The position numbers and the translations under genes are program-made. A stretch of DNA of 64,000 nt, taken from the NCBI GenBank assembly GCA_019095985.1, contig CM032662.1, forward strand, positions 6,742,693 through 6,806,692, in the 5' to 3' direction. The notes below the pieces were generated by a model that was not told the DNA's origin, made no database searches, and worked only from the letters and a program-made list of their open reading frames with translations. Below are positions 46,025 through 57,747 of the stretch, one piece after another. The DNA comes from Streblospio benedicti. Lineage: Eukaryota > Annelida > Polychaeta > Spionida > Spionidae. Numbering within the stretch: position 1 is the stretch's first letter; every line of letters begins with the position of its first letter.

Positions 46025-47490
46025 AAAAAGTGCCTGAAGCCGTAGATAGTGAATCCTCAGTTGATTCTACAATACAACTAGTGATAATACAGGCCGAGCC
46101 ACCTGAGCCAAAAGCCAAGAGCATCAAAAGTGAAAAGAGTAGCTTTATTTGTCATCATTGTGGTAACGCCTATAGGGAAAAGCACCACTTTACAGAGCAT
46201 GTTCGTAAGAAACATTTGAATCAGTATCTGTTGTGTCACATATGTGGAGAAAAGGTAAGAGTAGACAGTAGCAGAAAAAGACATTTCGTTGACATGCACA
46301 AAGGACCTAAATCATTCAGTTGCAAAGTGTGTGGTACTAGTTATGGATCGTGGAGAACGATGCATGAACACCAAGTTAGTGTGCATAACTATAGTGCAAT
46401 GGCTGTCTGCAGGCTATGTGTAAAGGGATTCAATACTACGGAAGAAAAAGATCTTCATGAAATGACTTTTCACCCAGGATTACCTGAATCTAATGAGCTA
46501 CTCATTAAGTACGTAGATAGATATTTCATAGAAAAAGATGGGAAATTAGTGTTATGTAAATATGGACAACTGGGTAAAAATGATGTATGTCCATTAACTG
46601 AAAATGAAGAAAGAATAGAAACTATTGATGATATTTTCTTTCAACCACCAATCCAGGAAACTAGAGAGGAGAAAAAAAAGAAATATGCCGAAGCAAGAAA
46701 ACGAAAACGGGAGTCAATGAAACGAGGTTCTAGCAAAGATAATCAAATTGATAAGGCGGGGTTAATGCCTATGGATGCTATTGTTGACACAAAAATACCT
46801 ACCGCTGCTGCTGCTACTGCTGCTACTGCTGCTGCTGCTGTGCCTGTTCTTGAAAACGATAACGATTGTAATGTTGTTTTGAAATTTGATGAGGGTTTGC
46901 CACGGAAAAACTATAAAAGAGCAAAACTTACGTGTCTTGAAGTGAGAAAATTAAATGCCGAACTTCACAAGATAAAAAAATCTGTACTGATTAGAAACGT
47001 AAAATGCGATCATTGTGACGAAATGTTTACGAGTAAAACTTCTCAAAGACAACACAAGAGGGCAGTTCATGATCAACTCGTATTTCTGTGTCATGTATGT
47101 GGCAAGGCGCATAAAGCAAAAAACAACATGAAAAAGCATTTTGTTCATGGCCACAAGGGGCCGATGGAATTTGAATGTAAAATGTGTTCGTTATCGTTTC
47201 CAACATGGCCCATTGTGTATCACCACCTAAGAGAAGTTCATGGCTTTGATAAATTGGCAATTTGTCGATTATGTGCAGCAGGATTTTCAAGCGCTAAAGA
47301 AAGAGATGAACATGAAAAAGAGCACCATCCCTTGTTGCCTGATTTCAGAGAGGATTTGTTGGAGCATGCGAATCAGCCTTTTTTTGAGGAAAGTCCTGGA
47401 AAATATGTTTTGTCCAATGCATATATTATTCGAATGCCGAAAAAAACTACGATTATACCTATCAAAAGCAAAATTGGTGTGAGTAAATAA
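46025..47490 (+). CDS. Class II zinc-finger terminal exon j, two 4-finger blocks
   Basis: The acceptor is ATCATTCCAG in phase 1 (EKVPEAVDSESS...); TAA at 47488-47490; about 488 codons. Block 1: FICHHC, LLCHIC, FSCKVC, AVCRLC, tail HPGLPESNE and GKLVLC. The linker has ETIDDIFF, a Thr-broken polyalanine tract coded by GCT repeats, and CNVVLKF (the diverged form of DSNVVLNF). Block 2: VKCDHC, FLCHVC, FECKMC, AICRLC, tail ESPGKYVLS. Fingers 3-4 of block 1 are almost identical in DNA to those of exon f, while fingers 1-2 are quite different, suggesting gene conversion. It is the last zinc-finger exon seen on the plus strand. Confidence 0.9.
46804..46842 (+). repeat. (GCT)n coding microsatellite in exon j
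   Basis: GCT repeats interrupted by ACT encode a run of Ala with single Thr residues in the inter-block linker. Likely length-variable. Confidence 0.8.
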
Positions 47491-48520
47491 AAAGTTGAAG
47501 TTGTTGGAAATTTTGCATTGATATAATTAGTTTAAGTGAAATGTTTAATTTGTTATTGTTGCTCAAGTTATATATATGTAATATATAAATTCAATTTATC
47601 TGAGTTCAAAATGAACACCTCTAACTCTCCTTAATGCTGGACCAGAACAATACAGTAAAACTAGAAATGTTTGCGCACTATTGTATTTGTGAATTTTGTG
47701 GATAGGTGCAAAAACGCAAACTTAAATAGTCAGCAAACATTAATAGCCTATGTAAAGTAGGTCCACGATGGACCAAAATCACAAAATTAAAATAGTCATA
47801 TTAAATAATTTGTACATGAAAATTGCAAAATCTAATAGCCACGAAATATTCTAGATTTACAGTAATTCTACTGGCAACATTTAAAAACTATCTTTGTAAC
47901 CTCTTAATGTAAACACACATTTGAAAATTTGATTTGCTTCTTAAGACTTGATAATGAATATTAATATATATGCAATTTATGTAATTATGTGTAATTACTG
48001 TGTACACATGAAATGAGAATGGTTTACACACAGTTTATAGTGTATATATATTGTTCTAACAAAAACCTTGCCACAACATCAGGTTTAATATATGGATTTT
48101 ATAAACATACATGTAATGTTATGTGCTATTTCTACCATTAAAAAAGTATATATGATGTTATTTGGTTTAAAGAGACTTTTCTGTAAAATATACTGCCAAA
48201 ATTATTACAGATTTTGAGTTTTTTCAAGTTTCTGCCACATATATGTAGGGTTTCCGCCAGCTGGTTATAATTGCGGTTATGACTGGTTTCCGCCAGCATT
48301 AGTGGAAACTGCCAGAATTGATTGCTCTACCAGTATTTCTTGAAGTAAACAAATGAAAGAAATATGGGAGTATGCTATTGCATCGTCGCTGTTTATTTTC
48401 AGACATCGTACAGTTTAATTAACAAAAATACATGTGATTTATCATGTTGCAACTACCAGTAACCACACACAGTCCACAGAATAGATATAAAATTCATATT
48501 CGGTGCTTTAATTTGTAAAT

Positions 48521-48566
48521 GAGTGAGTGAGTGAGTGAGTGAGTGAGTGAGTGAGTGAGTGAGTGA
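48521..48566 (+). repeat. (GAGT)n microsatellite
   Basis: About eleven perfect GAGT units in a row. Confidence 0.95.
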
Positions 48567-49805
48567 AGCACGTTGAGAAATCATATGTACATGTACAAAG
48601 CAAAAGTGTACTCATATCAAAATGCACTAAAAATGTATGATATAATAACTATAAATTAGGACATAATTACAATCCATTGCAATCACAGCACATTTAATTT
48701 GAAAAATTAAATTAATCTGAATCTTAAGCACAAAACATAGATTCTGTGCCATTCATGAGTGAAACCTGACCCGATGGCTCTGAATTTGGACATGTTCATG
48801 ATATTATTATAACTTTATTGGTCATTTTTATGAGTATACATGTTATCTATTTACTATCAAAATATATTCAACACCTCTATTGATACCAGGGTTGAAACCA
48901 ATCCTTTTGTGTGCAATATGTATGGACCACAACCCAGTAATGTGTTATCACAGAGTTCTGAATCTTGACTCCTCCCCTGCCTCTCCACGTCACGCACCAC
49001 CCATCCAAAAAAAAAAACACAAAACAAAACAAAAAAACAACAACAACCCAAACAGCCCCCCCACACAAAAAAGATAATCATTAAAAACACACACACAAAA
49101 AAAAACAATAAATAAATTATGATAAAATAAGAATATCAAAGTACTAAGATTGCATGTAAATTTTGCTTTTGGGCGACAATTATGAAAAAATACACGTTCA
49201 CGATTGTACAGTTCATTACACTGTTGTATATGGGTAGGGGATAATGAAAGGTGGGCAAAAACAATTGATCGTTCAGGGCAGCAGCTTCATATGAGCAAGA
49301 GCGGCAGCGCCCTCCTATGTTGGATTGATTTTAGTACTAACACTGAATGAAACTGAGTTTTAATTTAAGTTTTTTTTTTCGGTCGGCAGTGATTACATTC
49401 CAAGTACATTTCCCCCACAATCCGTGTTTATCATGTACATACTTTCAGTTCTCCGTAACTATGGGGTTGGTGAGTGGCCAAACGAAGGAACCACAAAGAC
49501 GACCACAGTGAAGCAAGGTATGGCTGCTACCTTATTTCTCTCTACTTAGCTTTTTATTTCATATACCAACCAATTTTATATAGTAGTATCAACTGTTACA
49601 TATAATCAAGTCTAATGACTAGCAATTAATGATGTCTCAATAGCCGACCCATAGTACCTCTACGTTGGTTAAAAGTGAAACATGGACCTTTTGGAATGTC
49701 TTAGTACACAGAGGAGGCACGTACGGCACTTACTATAATTTACTGACCCCATATTGAAGCCTACCTATATCTTTTGTCTACGGGAATCTCGTTTAAAGCA
49801 CTGTT

Positions 49806-49895
49806 CAGTAGAACCTCCAATTAAGACCACCTCTAACAGGAGACGGCCTCTATCATAAACCTTCAATAATACCACGTCTATATTGAGACTACGTA
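49806..49895 (+). mobile_element. pogo/Tigger-like transposon end
   Basis: CAGTAGAACCTCCAATTAAG followed by GACCACCTCT words. This CAGTNGAACCTC start is typical of pogo/Tigger-type ends. The other end is not identified; the assembly gap begins 67 bases further on. Confidence 0.5.
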
Positions 49896-49961
49896 CGCGC
49901 CCGTGCTGATATGGTCTAAAAGAGAGGTTCGTCTGTACATATCAACACGGTCAACACAATA

Positions 49962-50061
49962 NNNNNNNNNNNNNNNNNNNNNNNNNNNNNNNNNNNNNNN
50001 NNNNNNNNNNNNNNNNNNNNNNNNNNNNNNNNNNNNNNNNNNNNNNNNNNNNNNNNNNNNN
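49962..50061. other. Assembly gap (100 N)
   Basis: Exactly 100 undetermined bases, the usual placeholder for a gap of unknown size. Confidence 0.99.
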
Positions 50062-50486
50062 TTAGAAATACAAAAATATAGGATATTGTAACTTGAAACA
50101 TTATTGAAAGTGGGTTACTAAAAAGTATATATAATAGAGATGTATGCATATGATTTTGTACTAAAAGTATCTTAATATGATTGATGCTGACGAGATTGTC
50201 AGCAGAAATGTGAATTCTTGCATTTATATTATTTATATGTTTATGTTTTTATGTAACACATAGCTGTTGTTTGCTGAGATTGTACTCTATCAGAGTTTTG
50301 CATGTATATAGACATGCGTTATCATTGATTATTTCGTGGGCGATGGACATATCAACATGTATTGTATTAATTTAGAATGTATTTTATTCATTGATTATTA
50401 TTGATTATTTATTTATCTGTATTTTGTTGTCCATCATTCGGCAAGGTTATGTATTGTATTAATTTAGAATGTATTTTATCATATGT

Positions 50487-50890
50487 GGGGATCGATAGTA
50501 CAGTGGTTAGCACGCAGGACTACAAATCGTGAATTGACTGCGTCGTGAGTTCGCGGCCCGACCACGGCAGACTCAGTGTCGCCAAAACCGTTACATCATA
50601 CGTCTGCTATTACATTGCTGATCTCCACTCAGTGGGTCGCTGCTGTTGGTTGTAATACTAGACTGTGGCGACACCAAGCTTGAGGTTTGGAAGCCTCGTT
50701 AAGAAAAACTTCCCCTGTTCAGTAGGTGCATGTTACGGTTTCCGTGGTTAAATATAGTGTTGACGGGCATGCACCACCTGTCACCACTTATATCACTCAG
50801 TGTGTACCTTGTGTACTTTATTACAGACTATTAGAAAAATGAAAAAAAAAATAAAAAAAAAAAAATAAAAAATAAAGAAAAATAATAAAA
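50487..50890 (+). mobile_element. tRNA-derived SINE
   Basis: The 5' part resembles a tRNA: GTGGTTAGCACGCAGGAC (A-box region, as in Gln/Glu tRNAs) and GAGTTCGCGGCCC (B-box-like). A non-tRNA body with CAGACTCAGTGTCGCC and ACTAGACTGTGGCGAC follows. The 3' end is an A-rich tail (50837-50890) with T and G interruptions. It is not a working tRNA gene. Confidence 0.75.
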
Positions 50891-53280
50891 ACCCTGGAGA
50901 TCTAGTCGGCCTTGACGTGGCTCTGGGGCATAAGTAAGGACAATTACCGCTTGGTGTTCCTTCAACTGACAGGCTAGATATATTTATACATGTCATACCT
51001 CTTTCTTATGGTGTGAGGAGGAATCTGGTATACTTCATCTATGATGAAAGTGGTGGTGCTATAATCAACAAATGACGTAGGCATAATAGTCATTTCTTAA
51101 TTCTTTAGTGAAATATTTTGCATTTGTAGTGTTTTATTCAATGAGTGTGGTGAAAAATGATTAGAAATTCGTGGACTGTGAATAATTGAATAATAATAAG
51201 TTTCAGGTTTGAAAATGAACATTTCCCGCTAGCTATCAAGACAGTTATTTGAATAAATGCTCAGAGAAAGATGTAATTAATGAAAAGAATTACATGAATG
51301 TTTGTATTCATCATACAAACTCAGGTAACAATAAATTTGGTGTGTTGTTCAGAATGTGGCATGGGCGTTGCATTATTGTACGAGATTTCCAGCAACGATG
51401 GTAGACATGTTTGTTCTAATAATTTATAAAATGCTGCATAGTTAAATGTAAATTATATGAATAGAATGTATTACTTTTTGTTTAATGTAGGGACAACATA
51501 TTAAAAATGTTCCTGCAAACTTATGTGAATAAGGCTGGTGAGTCATAATGCAAGACGAACGAAGTTGTCATGTGTTGTACCTAACATTTTATTTCATTGC
51601 GAGTTTGACTTGTCACATAAAATATTGAAACAGTCTTCCAATTGAAATTAGGAAATCAAACTGTTGGCTCTTTTAAAAAGCAAAGTGTAAAAAAAAGTAT
51701 TTAGTATTACAAGGCCAATTTAAGTATTGCTTTTAATGCTTCATTCGGTATTAATTTTTTTAAATGTTTCAGTCCGTATTTCTAATGTGTTAGCTTTTTG
51801 CTTGCCATAGAAAAGAGAGAGAGAAGAATACAAAAGCAATAATTGTTATTATTTGTACTTGCAGTCGTATTTCTAGTCAGTTGTTTTCCATGTTCACCAA
51901 GGCTCACTGGGCGTGACATTTTGTTTTGGTGCAATAGCTTTTTAGTGTTCCTTGTTTATCAAATGAATTTATATTTTTTTCATTATACACGTACATCTCT
52001 TTTCTATTTTATTTGTTTGATTCTGTAATCTGCGATATTTTCATGTATTTATGTGATGAACAAAATAAATGAAATAATAAGTATATCTTGGACTTTTCAT
52101 AAGAATGCCATTGCATTATATTTTTAGCTCAGGGTAATCCAATGAAAATAATTGTGCTTTGAAATTGTCTCAAAAATTAAGAAAATAATTTCCCCTCTAC
52201 AATTCATGCATTACATTTAGGCCTGTTGTGGGTTTGAGAACTGTTTGCATTGTGCTGCAATTGTGAGTACATAACGCACACAGCGTATTTATATGTTAGA
52301 CAGAGATGTGATTATGATTGTGTGTGTTCAGGAAATCTTTGTACATTATGAAACACCAAAATTTACAAATATGGTAATCTCTTTTGCGTGATAACAACTA
52401 ACTGTCAAAAATGCATTTATATTTACACGTAACGATGACAGTGCACCTCTATATGAGCTCACATTTATCCTGTTTGATAACAAAATATTTGGAAATGGAA
52501 AGAGAGCGTTCACAATTGATGTCAACCCTGAGAGGGAGATGGTGGTGGATGGTCACCCCAAAAAGTAGTAGACGGGGGGGGGGCTGCATTAAGGATATAT
52601 CAAAGTTCAATTGATAATCAAGGTTGTAGTATAAACAATGTAGATAAAATAGATGCTTTCAATTTGTTGGAATGTTTGTTTACAAATCACATTATCATAT
52701 ATTACCCATGAAACACAATTGTTGTATGACATGACCTGACAAAACTGCACACGGGGGGGGTCATGAAGGGATGGGGGCTGTCATGAAGAACGAAAGTTGA
52801 CAAAGGGGGGTGTCAGAAAATGTCAAAATGTGGTTGACGTCAATGGTGAACGCTCCCAAAGTAATTCATCTTAATCTTCCCCTTTTTGATGTAGGATGTA
52901 TTAACTAAATATATCTAATGATTTTTGTTTTATCCACTAAACTACTCTCATTCAAATGGTTGCCACGCTCCAGCCACACAAAATACCTCTATCATGCATT
53001 TCTTTTTCACCAAAACAAAAAGCAATGTAATTTATTGTTATCCAAAACGTTTACAATGTTTTGCAACTAAAAACTGCGCACGCACGTCCACAGTGTGTCT
53101 CGGGTGTTCCTCATAACTCTTGACAACGTCCAATATTCGCCAGACCACTGCTGATATTAAGTGGGGTGTCAAATGAACTTTCTCCTTCTATTGGGTTTGA
53201 GTGACGCACAGAATTGATCATTTAGCGGGCTACTATTTATTATGGACCAAGGTCCCAGGGGGTTGGGTTGGGTTGGTAGT
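50891..53280. other. Gene-free, AT-rich region
   Basis: No supported exon. G-runs occur near 52575 and 52754. An AATAAA at about 52065 is isolated. Confidence 0.45.
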
Positions 53281-53287
53281 TGTGTGA

Positions 53288-53321
53288 TTGTGTGTGTGTG
53301 TGTGTGTGTGGGGGGGGGGGG
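53288..53321 (+). repeat. (GT)n followed by a G-run
   Basis: About eleven TG units lead into twelve consecutive G. Confidence 0.85.
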
Positions 53322-56300
53322 CAGGGCCACCAGATGAGGGGGTTCGCACCCCTTTTTTCCCATTCTCATCGATCCACTTGACTGCACTTATTATATAATA
53401 ATATGCTTAGAATGCTCTGACAAATGGACAACTCCAAAGCTTCAATGGGCCAATTTCAGAGTATCTGCGCTCATATTCACATTTTATTTTGGCTTCCTAC
53501 ATTGGATCTAGGGTGAGTGAGGCTTTGACTGTTCAAACTCGCCACTCCCACCCCACCCTTCCTCCTCTTATGAGTTTGAAATTCCAGACAGTTTTATACA
53601 AGAGTTGGAGGTGAAAATGGCTCAGATTGCACTTGAGAGCACACAGAATTTTAAAATTTCTTCCGGCATATGCAGGTCTGTGGGATATGTAAGCATGCCC
53701 GAGACATTTTGCAATGCTTATTACGATCGTCCGCGCTTTTTACCCCCACCCACCACCCTCAACACACAACTTGGATCTCACAAACTTATGCGACTCAAAG
53801 AATTACTGGGGAAAAGATTTTAAAGAATAAGTAATAATGTAACCCATCATTATTGTATTGAAATCAGGTTTGTTTAATGTAGGCTATGTAAATTAAAACA
53901 ATATTCGGGGTGGTTTGGGGTATGTGAGAAAGTGGGATGAGGAGAAAAAAAGGCTGAAAAAGAGATCGTATGAAAGAAGGCATCAAAAATGTGCTATGAG
54001 GGAACATAGATACATGTGTGCCCCGCCCCATTTTGCACAAAAATATTTTATTTTTATATTTTCCGCATATCTGTCATCGATTGTGCATATGTGAATACAG
54101 AACCGACGAGAGCTCTTAAGTGTGCCCCTGAACCTTCAAAAGAAATATCTGGATCTGCCAGTGGGAAAAATGGCTGAAACAATATGGATGTGGGAAAAGA
54201 CAAAAAGGAACAGATGTGGGAAATAAGACACACACCCTCCCAAAAAAAAAAAAAAAAGAAAAAGAAAAAAGGAATGTGGGATTTCTCCAAAGTATTCCGA
54301 TACCACATGATAGGGTTGGGGCGAGACTCACGATTCCAGTCAAACTTTTCATTTTGCTCATGTACTGAACCTAGTAAGTAGAGTGCATTTGGGGAAGTAC
54401 TTTCTCGGGAAATACTGGATCTACCACTGTTTAAAAATATAATACAAAGAACATAATATAAACGAGTAATCAGGAAAAAATGCGAATAAACTTTAACATC
54501 ACAATTTAATATCGTATATCTAAAATTTCAAAAGAATATTTTTTTTCACAAACAACCTACTAGATTGGATTGAGCAATAAACGTCAATAAAGTCATCTAT
54601 GAGAGCAGAGATAACCTGTCAGGACTAGACTGTGGCTACAGAGTCTAATTGGGGTAATCCATTGTTGAGTTGAGAACCACTGAGCAAACTCACTCAGCTA
54701 TACAATTTCTCAACATTTACACGGATCATGTTAACTGTCGGATTGAGATAACTGTTCAGGATAAGGATAAACTGGGAGTGTCAGAACTTTCACCATCTAA
54801 TCCATAGCAGGTATGTTTTTTTTTAAAGTCCAATGAAATGTATTTTTAAAGTTTCTATTTCTGCCCTTACTATTTACATGGATATGGGATTTATAACAGA
54901 TTTTTCTAGTACAGCACAACCAATATTTTGATTTAATCTTGATTGCAAAATATTTTCTACCGTTTTAGTCATTGTCGTCAAAACAACATATCTATGACAA
55001 AAATAAAATGATTTTTTTAGATTGAATTTGTTATGTCTGATATGATATATTTCATTATTTTGTAATTGATGGTAGTTTTTTCATTCACAAATATTATGTT
55101 TGTATTCTGCGATGTACTTGTATGTCTAATAGCATTGCTGTGATCCCCTAGGGGGGGGTGGGGGGGGGGGGAGGGGGGCGAATTGTGTGGTTGTCTGACA
55201 CTCACTCCTCATTAGAACATACACTAGCCTTACGGGCACGTGTGCGGATTTAATTACTGGTGACATGGCTTAAGTTGGCACTTTCTTTTATAATGAAGTG
55301 ATGATCTTGGAATATAATAAGCTTATGCGAACATCACACTCATTCCCTGAACGTAAACAAACAATTAAAGTAATGAAAGAAAAAAAGAGGGCAACCCATT
55401 ACACAGCCCAAACTAGCTACACTGGCCACATTGTTCAAGTGTTCCAAATTTCCACCATTCATGACTGTCTAATTACATAGTAGCTCCATGTAAAATAGGT
55501 GCAAACGTCTGTATAGGGATCATGCGATACATATGATAATTCACATGAGCGGTCATAAAGGACCAATTAGTACAATTAGTACAATTACTACAGCGTGATT
55601 TTTGGTGGAAACATGTTCTGGCAGACGTGGTGCACACTGTAAATGATATATCTGACAATTGTCATTAGAAAATTATGTGATGCATGTGTATGGTGAATTT
55701 TGATTTAAATAGGCTTTGTTGCAATTCACAATGTAATGTGATACATGTACGTTGGTCATTTCACGCAAGGATTTTTTATATGGGCCGTACCGGGCACGTC
55801 TAGCTGGTGGTGATATAATTTAAAGTCCATGGTGTTCCTATTAATAAGGTCTTACTGTACGTTCTTGATTTTCTAAGAAAGAATTATAGTTTTTCCCAAG
55901 AGGGACAAACTCAACATATTCATGTATTCTTCTAATTATTAATTAATCAATCAATCATTCATTAAAACTTTGCAGGTATTACAACAGTATGAAACGTCTA
56001 GTCAAACAACGCATAGATAGAAATGAAAAAAGAATGAAAACAAGTTTTCTAATTGTGAATTACTGTCCCTATGGCCCAACCACCAGTTTTGTTGTTGATG
56101 CAAATACTGGCTTATTCTAAAATTGGTCTCTTTGTAAAGGTGGCTTTAATTACAGGTCTATTTATAAAGGTGGTCTAAATTAGAAGTGATACGCCATGTT
56201 AATACTGGATCTAATTGGTTATTTCCGATAGTTTGACATTTCTGTAGTTGCGTTATTTTGTGACGTCATTTATTTGACCCACATATAGAGGGCGCCACTG

Positions 56301-57600
56301 AGTCAAGTGGGCGCTAGGAGACGTTTTATCCCATGTAAAAGTTTGACAAAAATGCAGATTTCATTATAATTCTTATCGTAAAACTAACAAACCAACAGTT
56401 TAAAACTGTTATTAAATCATCATTTTACCAAAACAAGTTCGTTTTTCTGATAATCTGATTCAAATTGAGCCTTAGATCCTCTACAGAGTTTATAACAAAA
56501 CAAGTATTTTCCATTTTTTAAAACAAACTGGTCAGCTGTTCTTTTAAAACGTGTAACTGTAAGCTTCTACTGTTTGTCTGTTTAGTCTTTATTGCCCCTA
56601 TTTCCCTACAATATATTACTTCCCTTTCTCTTTCTTCAAAGAAATGCGAGGTGTTAAATTTAACATTACTATTAGCTTTGATTTGAAAAGCTGCAAATCA
56701 CAATTTTCACTGGGACTTTGCAAAAACACATGGACCCTAGAAGAGGTATTAAAAACATACCTATTGAAGGCAAATGGAGCCCTACACGGCGTCTAAAATT
56801 AACGTACCTATTGAAGACTTCCAAAATAATTTCAGTACAATGTATAACTTAAAACAAGTATCCGTATTTACATGAAACTTGTTATTGTGCATGCTTTCCG
56901 TAAATAAGATTTCACTTTTGTGTTTTTGCAAATGGACACATTGCACAAACCACGGTGTCATTTGTATTCTAAGCAAGTGCCGACAGTACATTATAACCTC
57001 CAATTAAGACCACCTCTATGAAGAAACCACCTCTATAATAAGACCATTTCTCACAGCCCTGAGCTTTCATCAGACAGCACAGCGAACCTCTATTAAAAGA
57101 CCACCTATCAATAACCACCATTTGAAGTCAGCCCCCCCCCCCAAGTGGTCTCAATAGAGAGCTTCTACGTTGCCATAATGGAGATGTGTGTTTGTTTAAT
57201 ACTTTGCGTCGCTATCTGAATAAACAGTGGGGTCTATTTCCTCCAGCTTCTGCGCAGTTTGAAAGCGAGGCAGAAGTGAGAAGTCAACTTGATATGCGCG
57301 ATGCACAATAGATCCAGTAACGCGGAGAGGGTCATAAGTGTAGTGTTGTAGACCATGATTTTAAGCAATAGTTATACTACGGTCTGGCTGTCATGAAGTC
57401 AATAACTGATATTTTTTTCCTTTTTCTTTTCCTTTATTCTTTATTGGGCACTATCGGGTACATGACGAATATGAGGGTGTGTGCGTGTGCATTGGGTATG
57501 GGGTGGGTTTTTTGATTTTTGGAGTAAAACCATGTAGTTGTGCCAAATAATGAATATGGGGTGGGTTTATGTGGCAGTGGAAACAAGGCAGAAAAAGCAG
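53322..57600. other. Gene-free region with transposon fragments and G-rich tracts
   Basis: A long G-tract lies at about 55150-55190. Fragments with GGTGG or its complement and AAGACCACCTCT words are at about 56125-56185 and 57000-57170, likely decayed relatives of the pogo-like repeat. Short pieces of the GATGTGGGAAA minisatellite family are at about 53915-53985 and 54185-54290. No exon supported. Confidence 0.45.
54185..54290 (+). repeat. GATGTGGGAAA-family repeat, short copy
   Basis: GGATGTGGGAAAAGACAAAA and AGATGTGGGAAATAAG, then a C/A-rich stretch and GAATGTGGGATT. Same consensus as 57601-57747 and 61365-61535. Confidence 0.6.
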
Positions 57601-57747
57601 GGATGTGGGAGAAAAGCCCAACAATTCGTGGCATGTGGGGAAAAACCCAAACAATTTGTGGCATGTGGGGAAAAAGCCTATCAATTTGTGGCATGTGGGG
57701 AAAAGTCTAAATATTTGGGTATGTTGGAATAAGCCTAACACTTAGGG
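57601..57747 (+). repeat. 30-bp minisatellite, about five units
   Basis: GCATGTGGGGAAAAAGCC followed by TATCAATTTGTG repeats with an exact 30-base period at 57601, 57631, 57661 and 57691; the fifth unit (57721) is decayed. The 30-base period keeps one frame open on each strand by chance. Confidence 0.9.

Larger units (their letters stand above)
47491..49961. other. Gene-free flank right of the plus locus
   Basis: AT-rich sequence with a GAGT microsatellite (48521-48566), A- and C-rich low-complexity DNA (48990-49110) and, at 49806, the start of a pogo/Tigger-like repeat. One doubtful 69-base exon candidate lies at 49449-49517. Confidence 0.5.

Noticed and set aside
50487-50570. A functional tRNA gene
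   Set aside because: The tRNA-like part runs straight into a repeat body and an A-rich tail, as in a SINE, and the cloverleaf is imperfect.
57434-57741. Open frames rich in FPHMP repeats
   Set aside because: They come from the 30-base minisatellite, whose period is a multiple of three.
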